Shown: positions 1-6,558 of the stretch, piece by piece
Layout: the number at the start of each line of letters is the position of its first letter
Position numbering within the stretch: position 1 is the first letter of the stretch
DNA from: Flavobacteriales bacterium
GTDB taxonomy: Bacteria; Bacteroidota; Bacteroidia; Flavobacteriales_D; Parvicellaceae
Assembly: GCA_027047735.1 (NCBI GenBank)
Contig: JALTUD010000673.1
Location: 1 to 10,812, forward strand
Direction: 5' to 3'
DNA length: 10,812 nucleotides
Made by a program: the position numbers and the translations under genes
The notes under the pieces: model-generated
The model's database searches: none
The model's input: only the letters and a program-made list of their open reading frames with translations
Told to the model about the DNA's origin: nothing

Positions 1-757
1 AATGATGGTAATATGATTCATTTAATTGTCCAACTAATGCGGATTTCTCTTTTAAACTATAGCCGTCTTGTGTGGCGTTATTATTTGCTAGTCTTGCACC
101 ATAAATATTTTGTGAATTATCGTTGGGAGTGATTTCTATTGGGCGTAATCTAAAATCACCCACATCACTTCCGAGAGGAAAAATATAAGAAGATGTAGAT
201 TGTGTTTTTCGTTGTAAGTGCCCATCTCCTCTGCTGCTAACAAATCCAGTAGTGAAAATTAAAGAAGCAGGGTCAGAGTTATCGATAAGCATAATGTTTT
301 CATCAGTCAATAAATGATCAACTCCTAAATCAAGCCAAACTGCAGAAGCATTTATTGTCATTAGTTTGTTACCTCCGGTTAATCGTAGGTTGTAAAAATT
401 AGTTTCTGCTGATCCGGTGATTAATTTATCCGCATTATACAAGTGAACAGTTGAATTGTCTGCAATAAAAGTATTGTTGTTTTCCCAATCTCCTCCAATT
501 TTGTAAAGACCAGTTGCTGCACCTGCACCTGTAGCCATTCCGTTGTTGGTAAAGTTGTAATCTACGTCAATCTCTCCTTCATTGTCAACTATACCGTTAG
601 TGTTGATTTTCATGGATTGATTATTTACTACCAAAAATGCCCCGGATTGCACTTTTAGATTAGCGTTACTCACAATTACTTGTCCTAAAACAGCAGAACT
701 CGAAAAAAGGATGAATATAAAGAAAGATAATATATTGAAAATTGAAATCTTATACAT
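1..757 (-). CDS. Secreted surface-type protein, N-terminal 252 residues (runs off left edge)
   Basis: An uninterrupted reading frame starts at ATG 755-757 and stays open to base 1, so at least 252 codons are present and the C-terminus lies outside the window. The first 25 or so residues look like a signal peptide: a Lys near the start, a long run of Ile/Phe/Leu, then SSSAVLG before Gln, so cleavage near residue 25 is likely. The mature part is rich in Asn, Thr, Gly and Ser with repeating short beta-type stretches (for example GGDWENNNTF, NLRLTGGN, YIFPLGSDVGDFRLRPIEI), typical of large exported Bacteroidota proteins. Such proteins often end in a type IX secretion sorting domain, but that end is not visible here, so this route is only inference. 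No in-frame alternative start lies just upstream. I do not recognise a specific function. A good promoter match lies 64 bases upstream. Confidence 0.82.
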   Translation of the reverse strand, partial: MYKISIFNILSFFIFILFSSSAVLGQVIVSNANLKVQSGAFLVVNNQSMKINTNGIVDNEGEIDVDYNFTNNGMATGAGAATGLYKIGGDWENNNTFIADNSTVHLYNADKLITGSAETNFYNLRLTGGNKLMTINASAVWLDLGVDHLLTDENIMLIDNSDPASLIFTTGFVSSRGDGHLQRKTQSTSSYIFPLGSDVGDFRLRPIEITPNDNSQNIYGARLANNNATQDGYSLKEKSALVGQLNESYYHH

Positions 758-820
758 AGCACAATTGTTTGGTTCAGTAGGGAAACGATTTATTAATAAA
801 AGAGTTGCCTAAACTGATGC

Positions 821-828
821 CAAAAATA
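821..828 (-). promoter_or_regulatory. Bacteroidota -7 promoter element for the secreted protein gene
   Basis: On the minus strand these bases read TATTTTTG, a perfect match to the Bacteroidota -7 consensus TAnnTTTG. Transcription would begin near 815, giving a leader of about 58 bases before the ATG at 757. No clear -33 TTTG element is seen at the usual distance, so the call rests on the -7 match and its position. The rest of the gap from 758 to 925 shows nothing else I can support. Confidence 0.45.
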
Positions 829-925
829 ACGGTTTTTATTTTCAGAGTATGGTTTTATTTGATAAAGTTTATGTAAGTACTGATGAAAAAAAAGAAACAG
901 CAATTCTTATGAGGGAAAGTAAAAT

Positions 926-1075
926 CTAAAATAAAGAGTATCCGACCCAAAAGCCGGCAACAATCCACAATAACCCTTTTATCAGAAAGAAAAGAAAGCC
1001 AACCACTCCGAAGCGTTTTACCCAAGAAATAAGGTTTTGCTTTTTGTTAGACATACCATGTGCTTTAGTTTCCAT
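926..1075 (-). CDS. Small single-helix membrane protein, 49 aa
   Basis: The frame runs from ATG 1073-1075 to a TAG stop at 926-928 and encodes 49 residues. The N-terminal third is polar and basic (Met-Glu-Thr-Lys-Ala-His, then SNKKQN), followed by WVKRFG and one hydrophobic stretch from about residue 23 to 48 with a Lys in its middle (FLFFLIKGLLWIVAGFWVGY). This fits one transmembrane helix or a short helical hairpin with a basic cytosolic N-terminus. A second Met at residue 8 (ATG 1052-1054) could be the true start, giving 42 residues. A perfect -7 promoter match sits only 5 bases before the first ATG, which favours the second Met or near-leaderless translation. It lies downstream of the SAM adenosyltransferase gene on the same strand. 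I do not recognise its family. Support is the composition, the promoter and the clean gap it fills. Confidence 0.62.
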   Translation of the reverse strand: METKAHGMSNKKQNLISWVKRFGVVGFLFFLIKGLLWIVAGFWVGYSLF

Positions 1076-1080
1076 GCTGA

Positions 1081-1088
1081 CAAATATA
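1081..1088 (-). promoter_or_regulatory. Bacteroidota -7 promoter element for the 49-aa gene
   Basis: The minus strand reads TATATTTG, a perfect match to TAnnTTTG. The predicted transcription start is at about 1074-1076, essentially on the first ATG of the small gene (1075) and some 21 bases before its second ATG (1054). No convincing -33 box is seen. Confidence 0.42.
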
Positions 1089-1153
1089 CATTTTATTGAA
1101 TAAATTCAGTTAGAAGGGATAAAAAATGACAAAATAATTACATTTTAACCGAG

Positions 1154-1972
1154 TTAGATTGAGGTGTGAGGAATATCTTCAAATTCGATGGTAATAGTAT
1201 CTGATATTTTTAATCCGAACAATTTGTTTGCACCGCCTCCGGAACCTTCAACTCCTTTGTTAATTGCGATTTCTAAGTGTCCGGAGCTACTAAATAGTGC
1301 CAGTTTTTCACCTTCCGGAACTTCGTTATAGTTTTTACTAATCTTAGAAATAGTGTAACCGGCTCTTGTAAGATATATCTTAAAAGGTCTGTTTTTTCGA
1401 ACTTCATTAAATAGCTGAATAGAAATATTTGTAATAACATTTCCATAGGAGTCAATATATATAACTGTTCCTTTTATAATATTGCTTTCAGCTGTTGCTC
1501 TAAATAATTGAAGTTTATTCAGCGAGTCTGTTCTGCTGCCAATAATCTCGGGTCTGCCACCTTTAGCGATATGTGTAGCAGCTTTCGTGAATATATTTTT
1601 AGTTGGAAAAGATTGAGTTAAGGTATCCTCTACCAAGTTTAGTTCATATATGTTTGCAGGATTTTTGGAAAAAAGCAACGAGAAGATTCCGTTGTCGGCT
1701 CCTATAAAATAATGTCCTTCGTGTTCAATAAGTAAATGACGAATATTATCCGTTTCAAACGGGTTTACACCAATGATATGTATCGTCCCTTTCGGAAAAT
1801 CCTTATAACAATTGCTAAGTACAAAAAAAGCTTGCACAACATCGAAAGGTGCAATTTGATGAGAGATATCTACAATTACAGCCTCCGGATACTGACTTAG
1901 AATAGTTCCTTTTACGGAAGCTACGTAGTAGTCTTTAAGTCCCATGTCGGTTGTAAGAGTAATGATTTTCAT
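1154..1972 (-). CDS. DUF62-family S-adenosylmethionine hydroxide adenosyltransferase
   Basis: A 272-residue cytosolic protein of the DUF62 family, whose members hydrolyse S-adenosylmethionine to adenosine and methionine. The N-terminal domain opens with TLTTDMGLKDYYV (residues 6-18), the usual SAM-binding start. GADNGIFSLLF (91-101) and IFTKAATHIAKGG (127-139) follow, with the family His at 134. The C-terminal domain holds YIDSYGNVITNI (172-183) and a GHLEIAIN segment (231-238). Length fits the hydrolases. The extra loop typical of the fluorinase and chlorinase branch has no room, so halogenation is unlikely despite the common database name. The residue that is Asp in the Asp-Arg-His triad of characterised members appears as Asn70 (GVNPFETDNIR), with Arg78 displaced by one. 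It is divergent from phoH across a 144-bp gap. The start is ATG 1970-1972. Confidence 0.9.
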   Translation of the reverse strand: MKIITLTTDMGLKDYYVASVKGTILSQYPEAVIVDISHQIAPFDVVQAFFVLSNCYKDFPKGTIHIIGVNPFETDNIRHLLIEHEGHYFIGADNGIFSLLFSKNPANIYELNLVEDTLTQSFPTKNIFTKAATHIAKGGRPEIIGSRTDSLNKLQLFRATAESNIIKGTVIYIDSYGNVITNISIQLFNEVRKNRPFKIYLTRAGYTISKISKNYNEVPEGEKLALFSSSGHLEIAINKGVEGSGGGANKLFGLKISDTITIEFEDIPHTSI

Positions 1973-2078
1973 TTAGGTGTGTTAATTCTGTATTAGCTTT
2001 TTGTTAAATTCATCATTGGTCTTTAAAAACATGTCTAAAATCTTCTGTAAAAAGATTGAAATGATTACTTTCGGATTC

Positions 2079-2086
2079 CAAAAATA
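2079..2086 (-). promoter_or_regulatory. Candidate -7 element for the DUF62 gene, in the phoH divergent gap
   Basis: The minus strand reads TATTTTTG (TAnnTTTG, perfect). Transcription from about 2072 would give a leader of roughly 100 bases before the ATG at 1972. The leader holds a 6-bp inverted repeat, AATCTT at 2039-2044 against AAGATT at 2052-2057, but no recognisable riboswitch. A weaker + strand match, TATATTTT at 2092-2099, may serve phoH. In such AT-rich DNA a chance match is possible. Confidence 0.33.
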
Positions 2087-2116
2087 CGGAATATATTTTT
2101 ATCATTCGTTGAGTAT

Positions 2117-3094
2117 TTGGGTAAACTTAAAAATTACATAAAATTGCAAGAAAAGACTATAGATATAGGTAGTATTAATCCGTTGGATTTATTTGGGGCT
2201 AATAATGTTCGACTACATCAAATTCAATCTCATTTTTCAAAACTAAAAATCATAGTTAGGGGAAATATTATTCGAGTATTAGGAGCAAAGGAGGATATTA
2301 AGATTTTTGAAAATACAATGCTTTTGATATTTAGTCATTTGGATAGGTATAATCATTTATCTCAGAGCAATATTGAGAATATTCTTAATGCTCAAACCTC
2401 TGTATTTAATTCTGAAAGTGCTGATGATAAAGTTCTTGTTTACGGGAATAAAGGAGTTCAGATTAAGGCAAAGACACCGAATCAACGAAAGATGGTAAGT
2501 TCATTGGTCGATAACGATATTTTGTTTGCCATAGGACCGGCAGGTTCGGGTAAAACGTATACTGCGGTTGCTCTTGCTGTTCGAGCTTTAAAGAGAAAGG
2601 AGGTTAAGAAAATTATATTAACCCGTCCGGCAGTTGAAGCCGGAGAAAATTTGGGATTTTTACCAGGTGATTTAAAAGATAAATTGGATCCGTATTTGCA
2701 ACCGTTATATGATGCGTTACGTGATATGTTGACTAATGAAAGGTTGGAAGAGTATATGGAGCAAAATATTATTCAAATTGCTCCTCTTGCTTATATGCGT
2801 GGAAGAACATTAGATAAAGCTTTTGTAATTTTGGACGAAGCACAAAACGCTACGGAGACGCAGATAAAAATGTTTTTGACACGAATGGGAGAGTCGGCAA
2901 AGTTTGTCATTACCGGTGACGCGACCCAAGTTGATTTACCATATAATCAAAAATCAGGTTTAAGAAAGACAACGGAAATATTAAAGGATATAGAAGGTAT
3001 TGCAATTGTAAGGTTAACTGAACATGATGTTGTAAGGCATCGTTTGGTAAAGCATATTATTAGAGCATTTGATAAACAAAATAAACAAACGTAA
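2117..3094 (+). CDS. phoH: PhoH family ATPase (YbeZ/PhoH-like), TTG start
   Basis: A 325-residue cytosolic P-loop ATPase. Residues 1-80 form the KH-like N-terminal region of this family (NPLDLFGANN, then LKIIVRGNIIRVLGA). The ATPase core carries Walker A GPAGSGKT at 140-147, the hallmark TRPAVEAGENLGFLPGD at 169-185, a PLAYMRGRTL segment at 223-232, Walker B FVILDEAQN at 236-244, and the sensor-like ITGDATQVDLP at 265-275. Characterised relatives are linked to RNA handling and ribosome function; the exact substrate is not shown here. The start is inferred: the preceding in-frame stop is at 2057-2059, and no in-frame ATG occurs until codon 68, inside the conserved N-terminal region. TTG 2117-2119 is therefore the best start. 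The stop codon abuts the purC ATG, so the two genes form one transcription unit. Confidence 0.93.
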   Translation: MGKLKNYIKLQEKTIDIGSINPLDLFGANNVRLHQIQSHFSKLKIIVRGNIIRVLGAKEDIKIFENTMLLIFSHLDRYNHLSQSNIENILNAQTSVFNSESADDKVLVYGNKGVQIKAKTPNQRKMVSSLVDNDILFAIGPAGSGKTYTAVALAVRALKRKEVKKIILTRPAVEAGENLGFLPGDLKDKLDPYLQPLYDALRDMLTNERLEEYMEQNIIQIAPLAYMRGRTLDKAFVILDEAQNATETQIKMFLTRMGESAKFVITGDATQVDLPYNQKSGLRKTTEILKDIEGIAIVRLTEHDVVRHRLVKHIIRAFDKQNKQT

Positions 3095-4048
3095 ATGGAA
3101 GCTATTACAGAAACAAATTTTGAATTTCCCAAACAAATTAGTCATTATAAAGGTAAGGTAAGGGATGTTTACAATATCGATAATCGGATTTTAGTCATGT
3201 GTGTTAGTGATAGAATCTCGGCTTTTGATGTAGTGCTTCCCAAAGGCATACCTTATAAAGGTCAGGTGTTGAACCAGTTGGCGGCAAAGTTTTTAAAGGC
3301 TACTGAAGATATTGTTCCCAATTGGAGTATAGCGGTGCCGGATCCTAATGTAACAGTCGGGCATTTTTGTGAACCGTTTAAGGTAGAAATGGTGATTAGA
3401 GGTTATTTAACAGGTCATGCGTGGAGAACTTATAAATCGGGCAAACTAGAGCTTTGTGGCGTGAAACTTCCTGAGGGAATGAAAGAGCACCAACGATTTG
3501 AGCAACCGATTATAACCCCTTCGACAAAAGCGGAGTTCGGTGAGCATGATGAAGATATATCCAAAGAGGAAATATTGAGTAAGGGAATTGTAAGTAAGGA
3601 AGATTACGAGCAGTTGGAAAAATATACGTATGCTCTATTTAAGAGAGGAACGGAAATGGCGAAAGAGAGGGGGTTAATTTTGGTAGATACGAAGTATGAG
3701 TTTGGTAAAAAAGACGGTAAAATCTACTTAATTGATGAAATACATACACCTGATTCTTCTCGTTATTTTTATGCTGATGAATATGAGGAGCGTTTTGAAA
3801 AAGGGATGAATCAAAAACAGTTGTCGAAAGAGTTTGTTCGTGAGTGGTTGATGGAGAATGGCTTTCAAGGGAAAGAAGGACAAGTTGTACCGGAAATGAC
3901 GGAAGAGTTTGTTCGTTCGGTTTCTGATAGATACATTGAATTGTATGAACAAGTTTCCGGAGAGAAATTTGTCAAAGATGAAACTAAAGATGTACTATCA
4001 AGAATAGAAAAAAATATTGAAGATTATTTGGAAAGTGTTAATGTATAA
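3095..4048 (+). CDS. purC: Phosphoribosylaminoimidazole-succinocarboxamide synthase (SAICAR synthetase)
   Basis: Ligates CAIR with aspartate using ATP to make SAICAR in de novo purine synthesis, in the cytosol. The 317-residue product is complete and is the long form found in Bacteroidota and fungi, not the roughly 240-residue form of many other bacteria. Visible motifs are the ATP-binding YKGKVRDVY (18-26), SDRISAFDVVLP (38-49), the CAIR-binding EMVIRGYLTGHAWRTY (98-113), KLPEGM (124-129), QPIITPSTKAEFGEHDEDIS (137-156), and LVDTKYEFG (196-204) with LIDEIHTPDSSRY (212-224). The tail from about 235 (KQLSKEFVREWL, then DRYIELYEQVSG) is the family's C-terminal helical extension. ATG 3095 follows the phoH stop with no gap, implying translational coupling and a shared promoter. 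Downstream it faces the E1-rhodanese gene across a repeat-filled gap. Confidence 0.97.
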   Translation: MEAITETNFEFPKQISHYKGKVRDVYNIDNRILVMCVSDRISAFDVVLPKGIPYKGQVLNQLAAKFLKATEDIVPNWSIAVPDPNVTVGHFCEPFKVEMVIRGYLTGHAWRTYKSGKLELCGVKLPEGMKEHQRFEQPIITPSTKAEFGEHDEDISKEEILSKGIVSKEDYEQLEKYTYALFKRGTEMAKERGLILVDTKYEFGKKDGKIYLIDEIHTPDSSRYFYADEYEERFEKGMNQKQLSKEFVREWLMENGFQGKEGQVVPEMTEEFVRSVSDRYIELYEQVSGEKFVKDETKDVLSRIEKNIEDYLESVNV

Positions 4049-4085
4049 TACTGTTTAGATATTGAAACGAGTCTAATAAGATGTT

Positions 4086-4276
4086 TTTAGTATCCTTATA
4101 CTTCTTCATATTTTATTTCCATAGCTGGAGCTATGCACAGAAAATATTCATCGTATAAGAAAACTAAACTCCGTTTTCTTTGCACTCACCTGCCTCGCGT
4201 TAGGGATAGAACGGCGTGTTTGAACTCCTTTTTGCCCTCCTCCTTTTGAGGGTAAAAAGAGTGAGTAGTGATAGCC
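4086..4276 (+). repeat. Structured intergenic repeat, copy 1
   Basis: First of three related units; it fills most of the 308-bp gap between the convergent ends of purC and the E1-rhodanese gene. The left half (4086-4168) folds as nested arms: TTTAGT 4086-4091 with 4163-4168, CTTATAC 4095-4101 with 4153-4159, ATATTTT 4108-4114 with 4141-4147, and CATAGC 4120-4125 with 4130-4135 around loop TGGA. The internal loops are nearly symmetric. CGAG at 4068-4071 can also pair with CTCG at 4194-4197. The core from CCATAG to GTTAGGGAT is 89 bases (4119-4207). The right half carries a 12-bp stem with one G-T pair (4228-4239 with 4248-4259) and ends in GAGTAGTGATAGCC. No reading frame covers it. Whether it acts as RNA, terminator or mobile DNA cannot be told from this window. 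Confidence 0.8.
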
Positions 4277-4279
4277 CGA

Positions 4280-4337
4280 CCCTCATTTTCAAAAACAACG
4301 TTTCGCGAGAGCGATATGTTGTTTTTGAAAATGAGGG
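4280..4337. terminator. Perfect 20-bp hairpin between convergent genes; possible two-way terminator
   Basis: Bases 4280-4299 and 4318-4337 are perfect reverse complements. Inside the 18-base spacer, TCGC (4303-4306) pairs with GCGA (4311-4314) around the tetraloop GAGA, separated from the main stem by a 3x3 internal loop. It lies 20 bases past the stop of the E1-rhodanese gene on its own strand and directly follows repeat copy 1, ending in GGGGAACGCCC. Neither side has a U-tract, so it is not a classical intrinsic terminator. Its place between converging genes still suggests transcript ending or 3' end protection. It may instead be the terminal part of the repeat, since GGCGT 4213-4217 can pair with ACGCC 4340-4344. 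Confidence 0.5.
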
Positions 4338-4356
4338 GAACGCCCAAAAGATTACA

Positions 4357-5433
4357 TTACCACTCCAAGATTCCTCCTTTTAGATTGATTAAATTGGTGT
4401 ATCCGTGGTTGCTTTTTAGGTATTCGATTGCTTGTTGACTTCTTCCTCCTGTTTGGCAGAAAACGATGACTTTTTTGTCTTTGGGTATTTGATGGTGTTC
4501 GTCTTCTAAATCTTCGAGAGGTATTTCGAGTGGGGTAACTTCGGTCAGTCGGGGTTGTTCCCAATGGTCGCGTATATCGAGGAATACAACTGCTTTGTCT
4601 TCGAGTAGTTTTTTTGCGTCTGTTGTGGTTATTTCGTTCGGTAATGTAGTTTCGCAAATCAATTCATAGTTTTTGTTTAAACCGTTTGTTATTACTTTTT
4701 TTACTTCGGCTTCATTTCTTTTGATTCGGATGGTTAAAGATGATTCGTTCAATGCGTTATATATAAGTAGTTTATTGGCTAAAACTTCTCCTATGTCTAA
4801 AATAATTTTAAGGACTTCGTTTGCTTGTTTGGTTCCTATTATGCCTGGAAGAACGCCTAAAACACCTGCTTCGGAACAATTGGGGATGCTACCTGATTGG
4901 GGAGGTTCAGGAAATAAGCAGCGATAGGTTGCCGACCCTTGATAATTGAATACGGAAATTTGTCCTTCGAATTTGGAAATTGAGCCATAGACTAATGGTT
5001 TGTCAAGCAAAACGCAGGTGTCATTGATTAAATATCTGGAGGAAAAGTTATCGGTTGCATCGACTATTATATCGTAATGATTAAAAATAGTCAGGCTGTT
5101 TTCGGCAGTTAATCGTTTTTGCAGGGCTTCTATTTCAACAAAGGGGTTTAGTTGTATCAGTTTTGTTTTGGCAACTTTTGCTTTGTTTTGTCCTATATCT
5201 GTTGTTCCAAAAAGAATTTGGCGTTGTAGATTGGATAGGGATACAATATCATCGTCGATGATGCCTATTGTTCCTACGCCTGCTGCTGTTAAATATTGTA
5301 GCACGGGACAACCTAATCCACCTGCTCCAACGACGAGAACTTTGGCTTTTTTTAGTTTTTCTTGTCCGGAGATTCCAACTTCTTTTAACTTTAGGTGTCT
5401 GTCGTAGCGTTCAATTTCTGTATTGGAAAACAT
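4357..5433 (-). CDS. MoeB/ThiF/HesA-type E1 adenylyltransferase fused to a rhodanese domain
   Basis: A 358-residue cytosolic enzyme with two domains. Residues 1-245 are the E1-like fold that adenylates the C-terminal Gly of a ubiquitin-like sulfur carrier (MoaD or ThiS type): RYDRHLKL (9-16), nucleotide-binding GAGGLG (36-41), the arginine in SNLQRQ (Arg71), DATDNF (125-130) and NCSEAGVLGVLPGIIG (185-200) with the likely thiol Cys186. Residues 265-358 are a rhodanese domain with active loop FCQTGGRS, Cys326, closing with LKGGILEW. The plan matches eukaryotic MOCS3/Uba4. MoeB's zinc site needs two CxxC pairs; here the first is TYRC (only Cys172) and the second is absent (KRNEAEVKKV), so zinc binding looks lost. 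ATG 5433 abuts the previous gene's stop. No moa or thi genes are nearby, so the partner carrier (molybdopterin, thiamine or tRNA thiolation) is undetermined. Confidence 0.9.
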   Translation of the reverse strand: MFSNTEIERYDRHLKLKEVGISGQEKLKKAKVLVVGAGGLGCPVLQYLTAAGVGTIGIIDDDIVSLSNLQRQILFGTTDIGQNKAKVAKTKLIQLNPFVEIEALQKRLTAENSLTIFNHYDIIVDATDNFSSRYLINDTCVLLDKPLVYGSISKFEGQISVFNYQGSATYRCLFPEPPQSGSIPNCSEAGVLGVLPGIIGTKQANEVLKIILDIGEVLANKLLIYNALNESSLTIRIKRNEAEVKKVITNGLNKNYELICETTLPNEITTTDAKKLLEDKAVVFLDIRDHWEQPRLTEVTPLEIPLEDLEDEHHQIPKDKKVIVFCQTGGRSQQAIEYLKSNHGYTNLINLKGGILEW

Positions 5434-6558
5434 TTATACTTTTCGTTTTAGGTAGGCGAATATTTTAAGTGAAACATCGAGCAATAGTATTTTGGGATTG
5501 GCGTTTCGTTCGAGATGATAGTAAGCATCATTGATTACTTCGGTAAGAGGCAGTATGTTTTTGTGATTGATAAAAGGTGCGAATTTTTCTAAAAATTGTT
5601 GTTGAGCTTCTGTCAATACGACCAATTCTGAATTGGTATAGTGTCCAACGATGCTTTGACGAAACATTCCTAAGGTGAATACCAAAAAGTTTTTTTGTGT
5701 TTCGCGTCCGGCACTTGCCATGCTGTCAACCCAGTCGATGGTTTCACCTACGTTTCTCATATAGCAGAGACGCATCCATTTGATAAAATTGTCTAAATTA
5801 AAAGAGGCTTGTTCTTTGTTTTCCATTAAGGAAAAAGCAAGGGCAACGTTTCCTTCTGACAAATGGGCAAAAGTTTCGGCTTCATTTTTAGGTAAACCTT
5901 TTTCACGGATTAAATAATCGGTTAAAATTGCTTCCTTCAAGCGAGGAACTTTAACTAATTGTGTTCTTGACAGGATGGTTGGAATTATTTTTTCTTGATT
6001 TTCAGAAACCAATAGGAAAAGTGTATCTTTTGGGGGTTCTTCAATGATTTTAAGCAGCTTGTTTGATGCTTGTAGATTCATCATTTCGGGTAGCCACATG
6101 ATGAGGATTTTGTATCCGCCTTCGTAAGATTTTAGTGCTATTTTTTTTACAATACGTTGACTTTCTTCTGTTCCTATTGTTCCTTGTTTGTTGTCATTGC
6201 CCAATGTTTTATACCAATCTTGAACAGAAAAATAAATGCTCGTTTCCAGTTGTTTTTTCCAATCGGCAAAAACATCATCGGATGTTCTTGTGGATTTTTG
6301 TAAGTGAATAGGATAAGAGAAATGCAAATCAGGATGACTGAAGGCTTGTACTTTTTTGCAAGAAGGACAAGTTCCGCAGGCGTCGTATTCGTCTTTGTTT
6401 GTACAGAAAATATACTGAGCATAAGCAATTGCCAAAGGTAAATTTCCGGAGCCTTCGGGTCCTAAAAATAACTGAGCATGGCTGATACGTTTTTCCTTTA
6501 CTGTATCTATTAAATGTTTTTTTACCGGCTCTTGCCCTATGATTTCTTTAAACTGCAT
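5434..6558 (-). CDS. holB: DNA polymerase III delta-prime-like clamp-loader subunit
   Basis: A 374-residue protein of the clamp-loader AAA+ family. The N-terminus FKEIIGQEPVKKHL (3-16) and ISHAQLFLGPEGSG (25-38) are typical of delta-prime and DnaX. The Walker A sequence continues as Asn-Leu-Pro in place of Lys-Thr, and the Walker B position reads MWLPEMMN (154-161), so ATP binding and hydrolysis look lost, as expected for delta-prime and not for the DnaX motor. A zinc module is present: Cys52, Cys61, Cys64, Cys67 (ACGTCPSC). NKLLKIIEEPP (166-176) and ILSRT (195-199) mark the end of the AAA core; the last 150 residues are the helical collar region. It would act in loading the sliding clamp at the replication fork. 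The ATG overlaps the end of the acyltransferase gene by 11 bases and its stop abuts the E1-rhodanese start. Confidence 0.86.
   Translation of the reverse strand: MQFKEIIGQEPVKKHLIDTVKEKRISHAQLFLGPEGSGNLPLAIAYAQYIFCTNKDEYDACGTCPSCKKVQAFSHPDLHFSYPIHLQKSTRTSDDVFADWKKQLETSIYFSVQDWYKTLGNDNKQGTIGTEESQRIVKKIALKSYEGGYKILIMWLPEMMNLQASNKLLKIIEEPPKDTLFLLVSENQEKIIPTILSRTQLVKVPRLKEAILTDYLIREKGLPKNEAETFAHLSEGNVALAFSLMENKEQASFNLDNFIKWMRLCYMRNVGETIDWVDSMASAGRETQKNFLVFTLGMFRQSIVGHYTNSELVVLTEAQQQFLEKFAPFINHKNILPLTEVINDAYYHLERNANPKILLLDVSLKIFAYLKRKV

Noticed and set aside
1154..1972. SAM-dependent fluorinase or chlorinase
   Set aside because: No room for the extra loop of halogenases and no organohalogen genes nearby; the hydroxide adenosyltransferase branch fits better.
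1973..2116. SAM riboswitch upstream of the DUF62 gene
   Set aside because: The leader has only a 6-bp inverted repeat and none of the conserved SAM-riboswitch core elements I could recognise.
4352..4657. Arg/Thr/Ser-rich 101-codon frame on -
   Set aside because: Frame-shifted shadow of the rhodanese domain; low-complexity composition.
4673..4927. Open frame of 84 codons on + inside the E1-rhodanese gene
   Set aside because: Antisense shadow of a well-conserved coding frame; no independent motif or promoter.
5434..6558. DnaX (tau/gamma) instead of delta-prime
   Set aside because: Walker A and B positions are degenerate and the C-terminal tau domains are missing.
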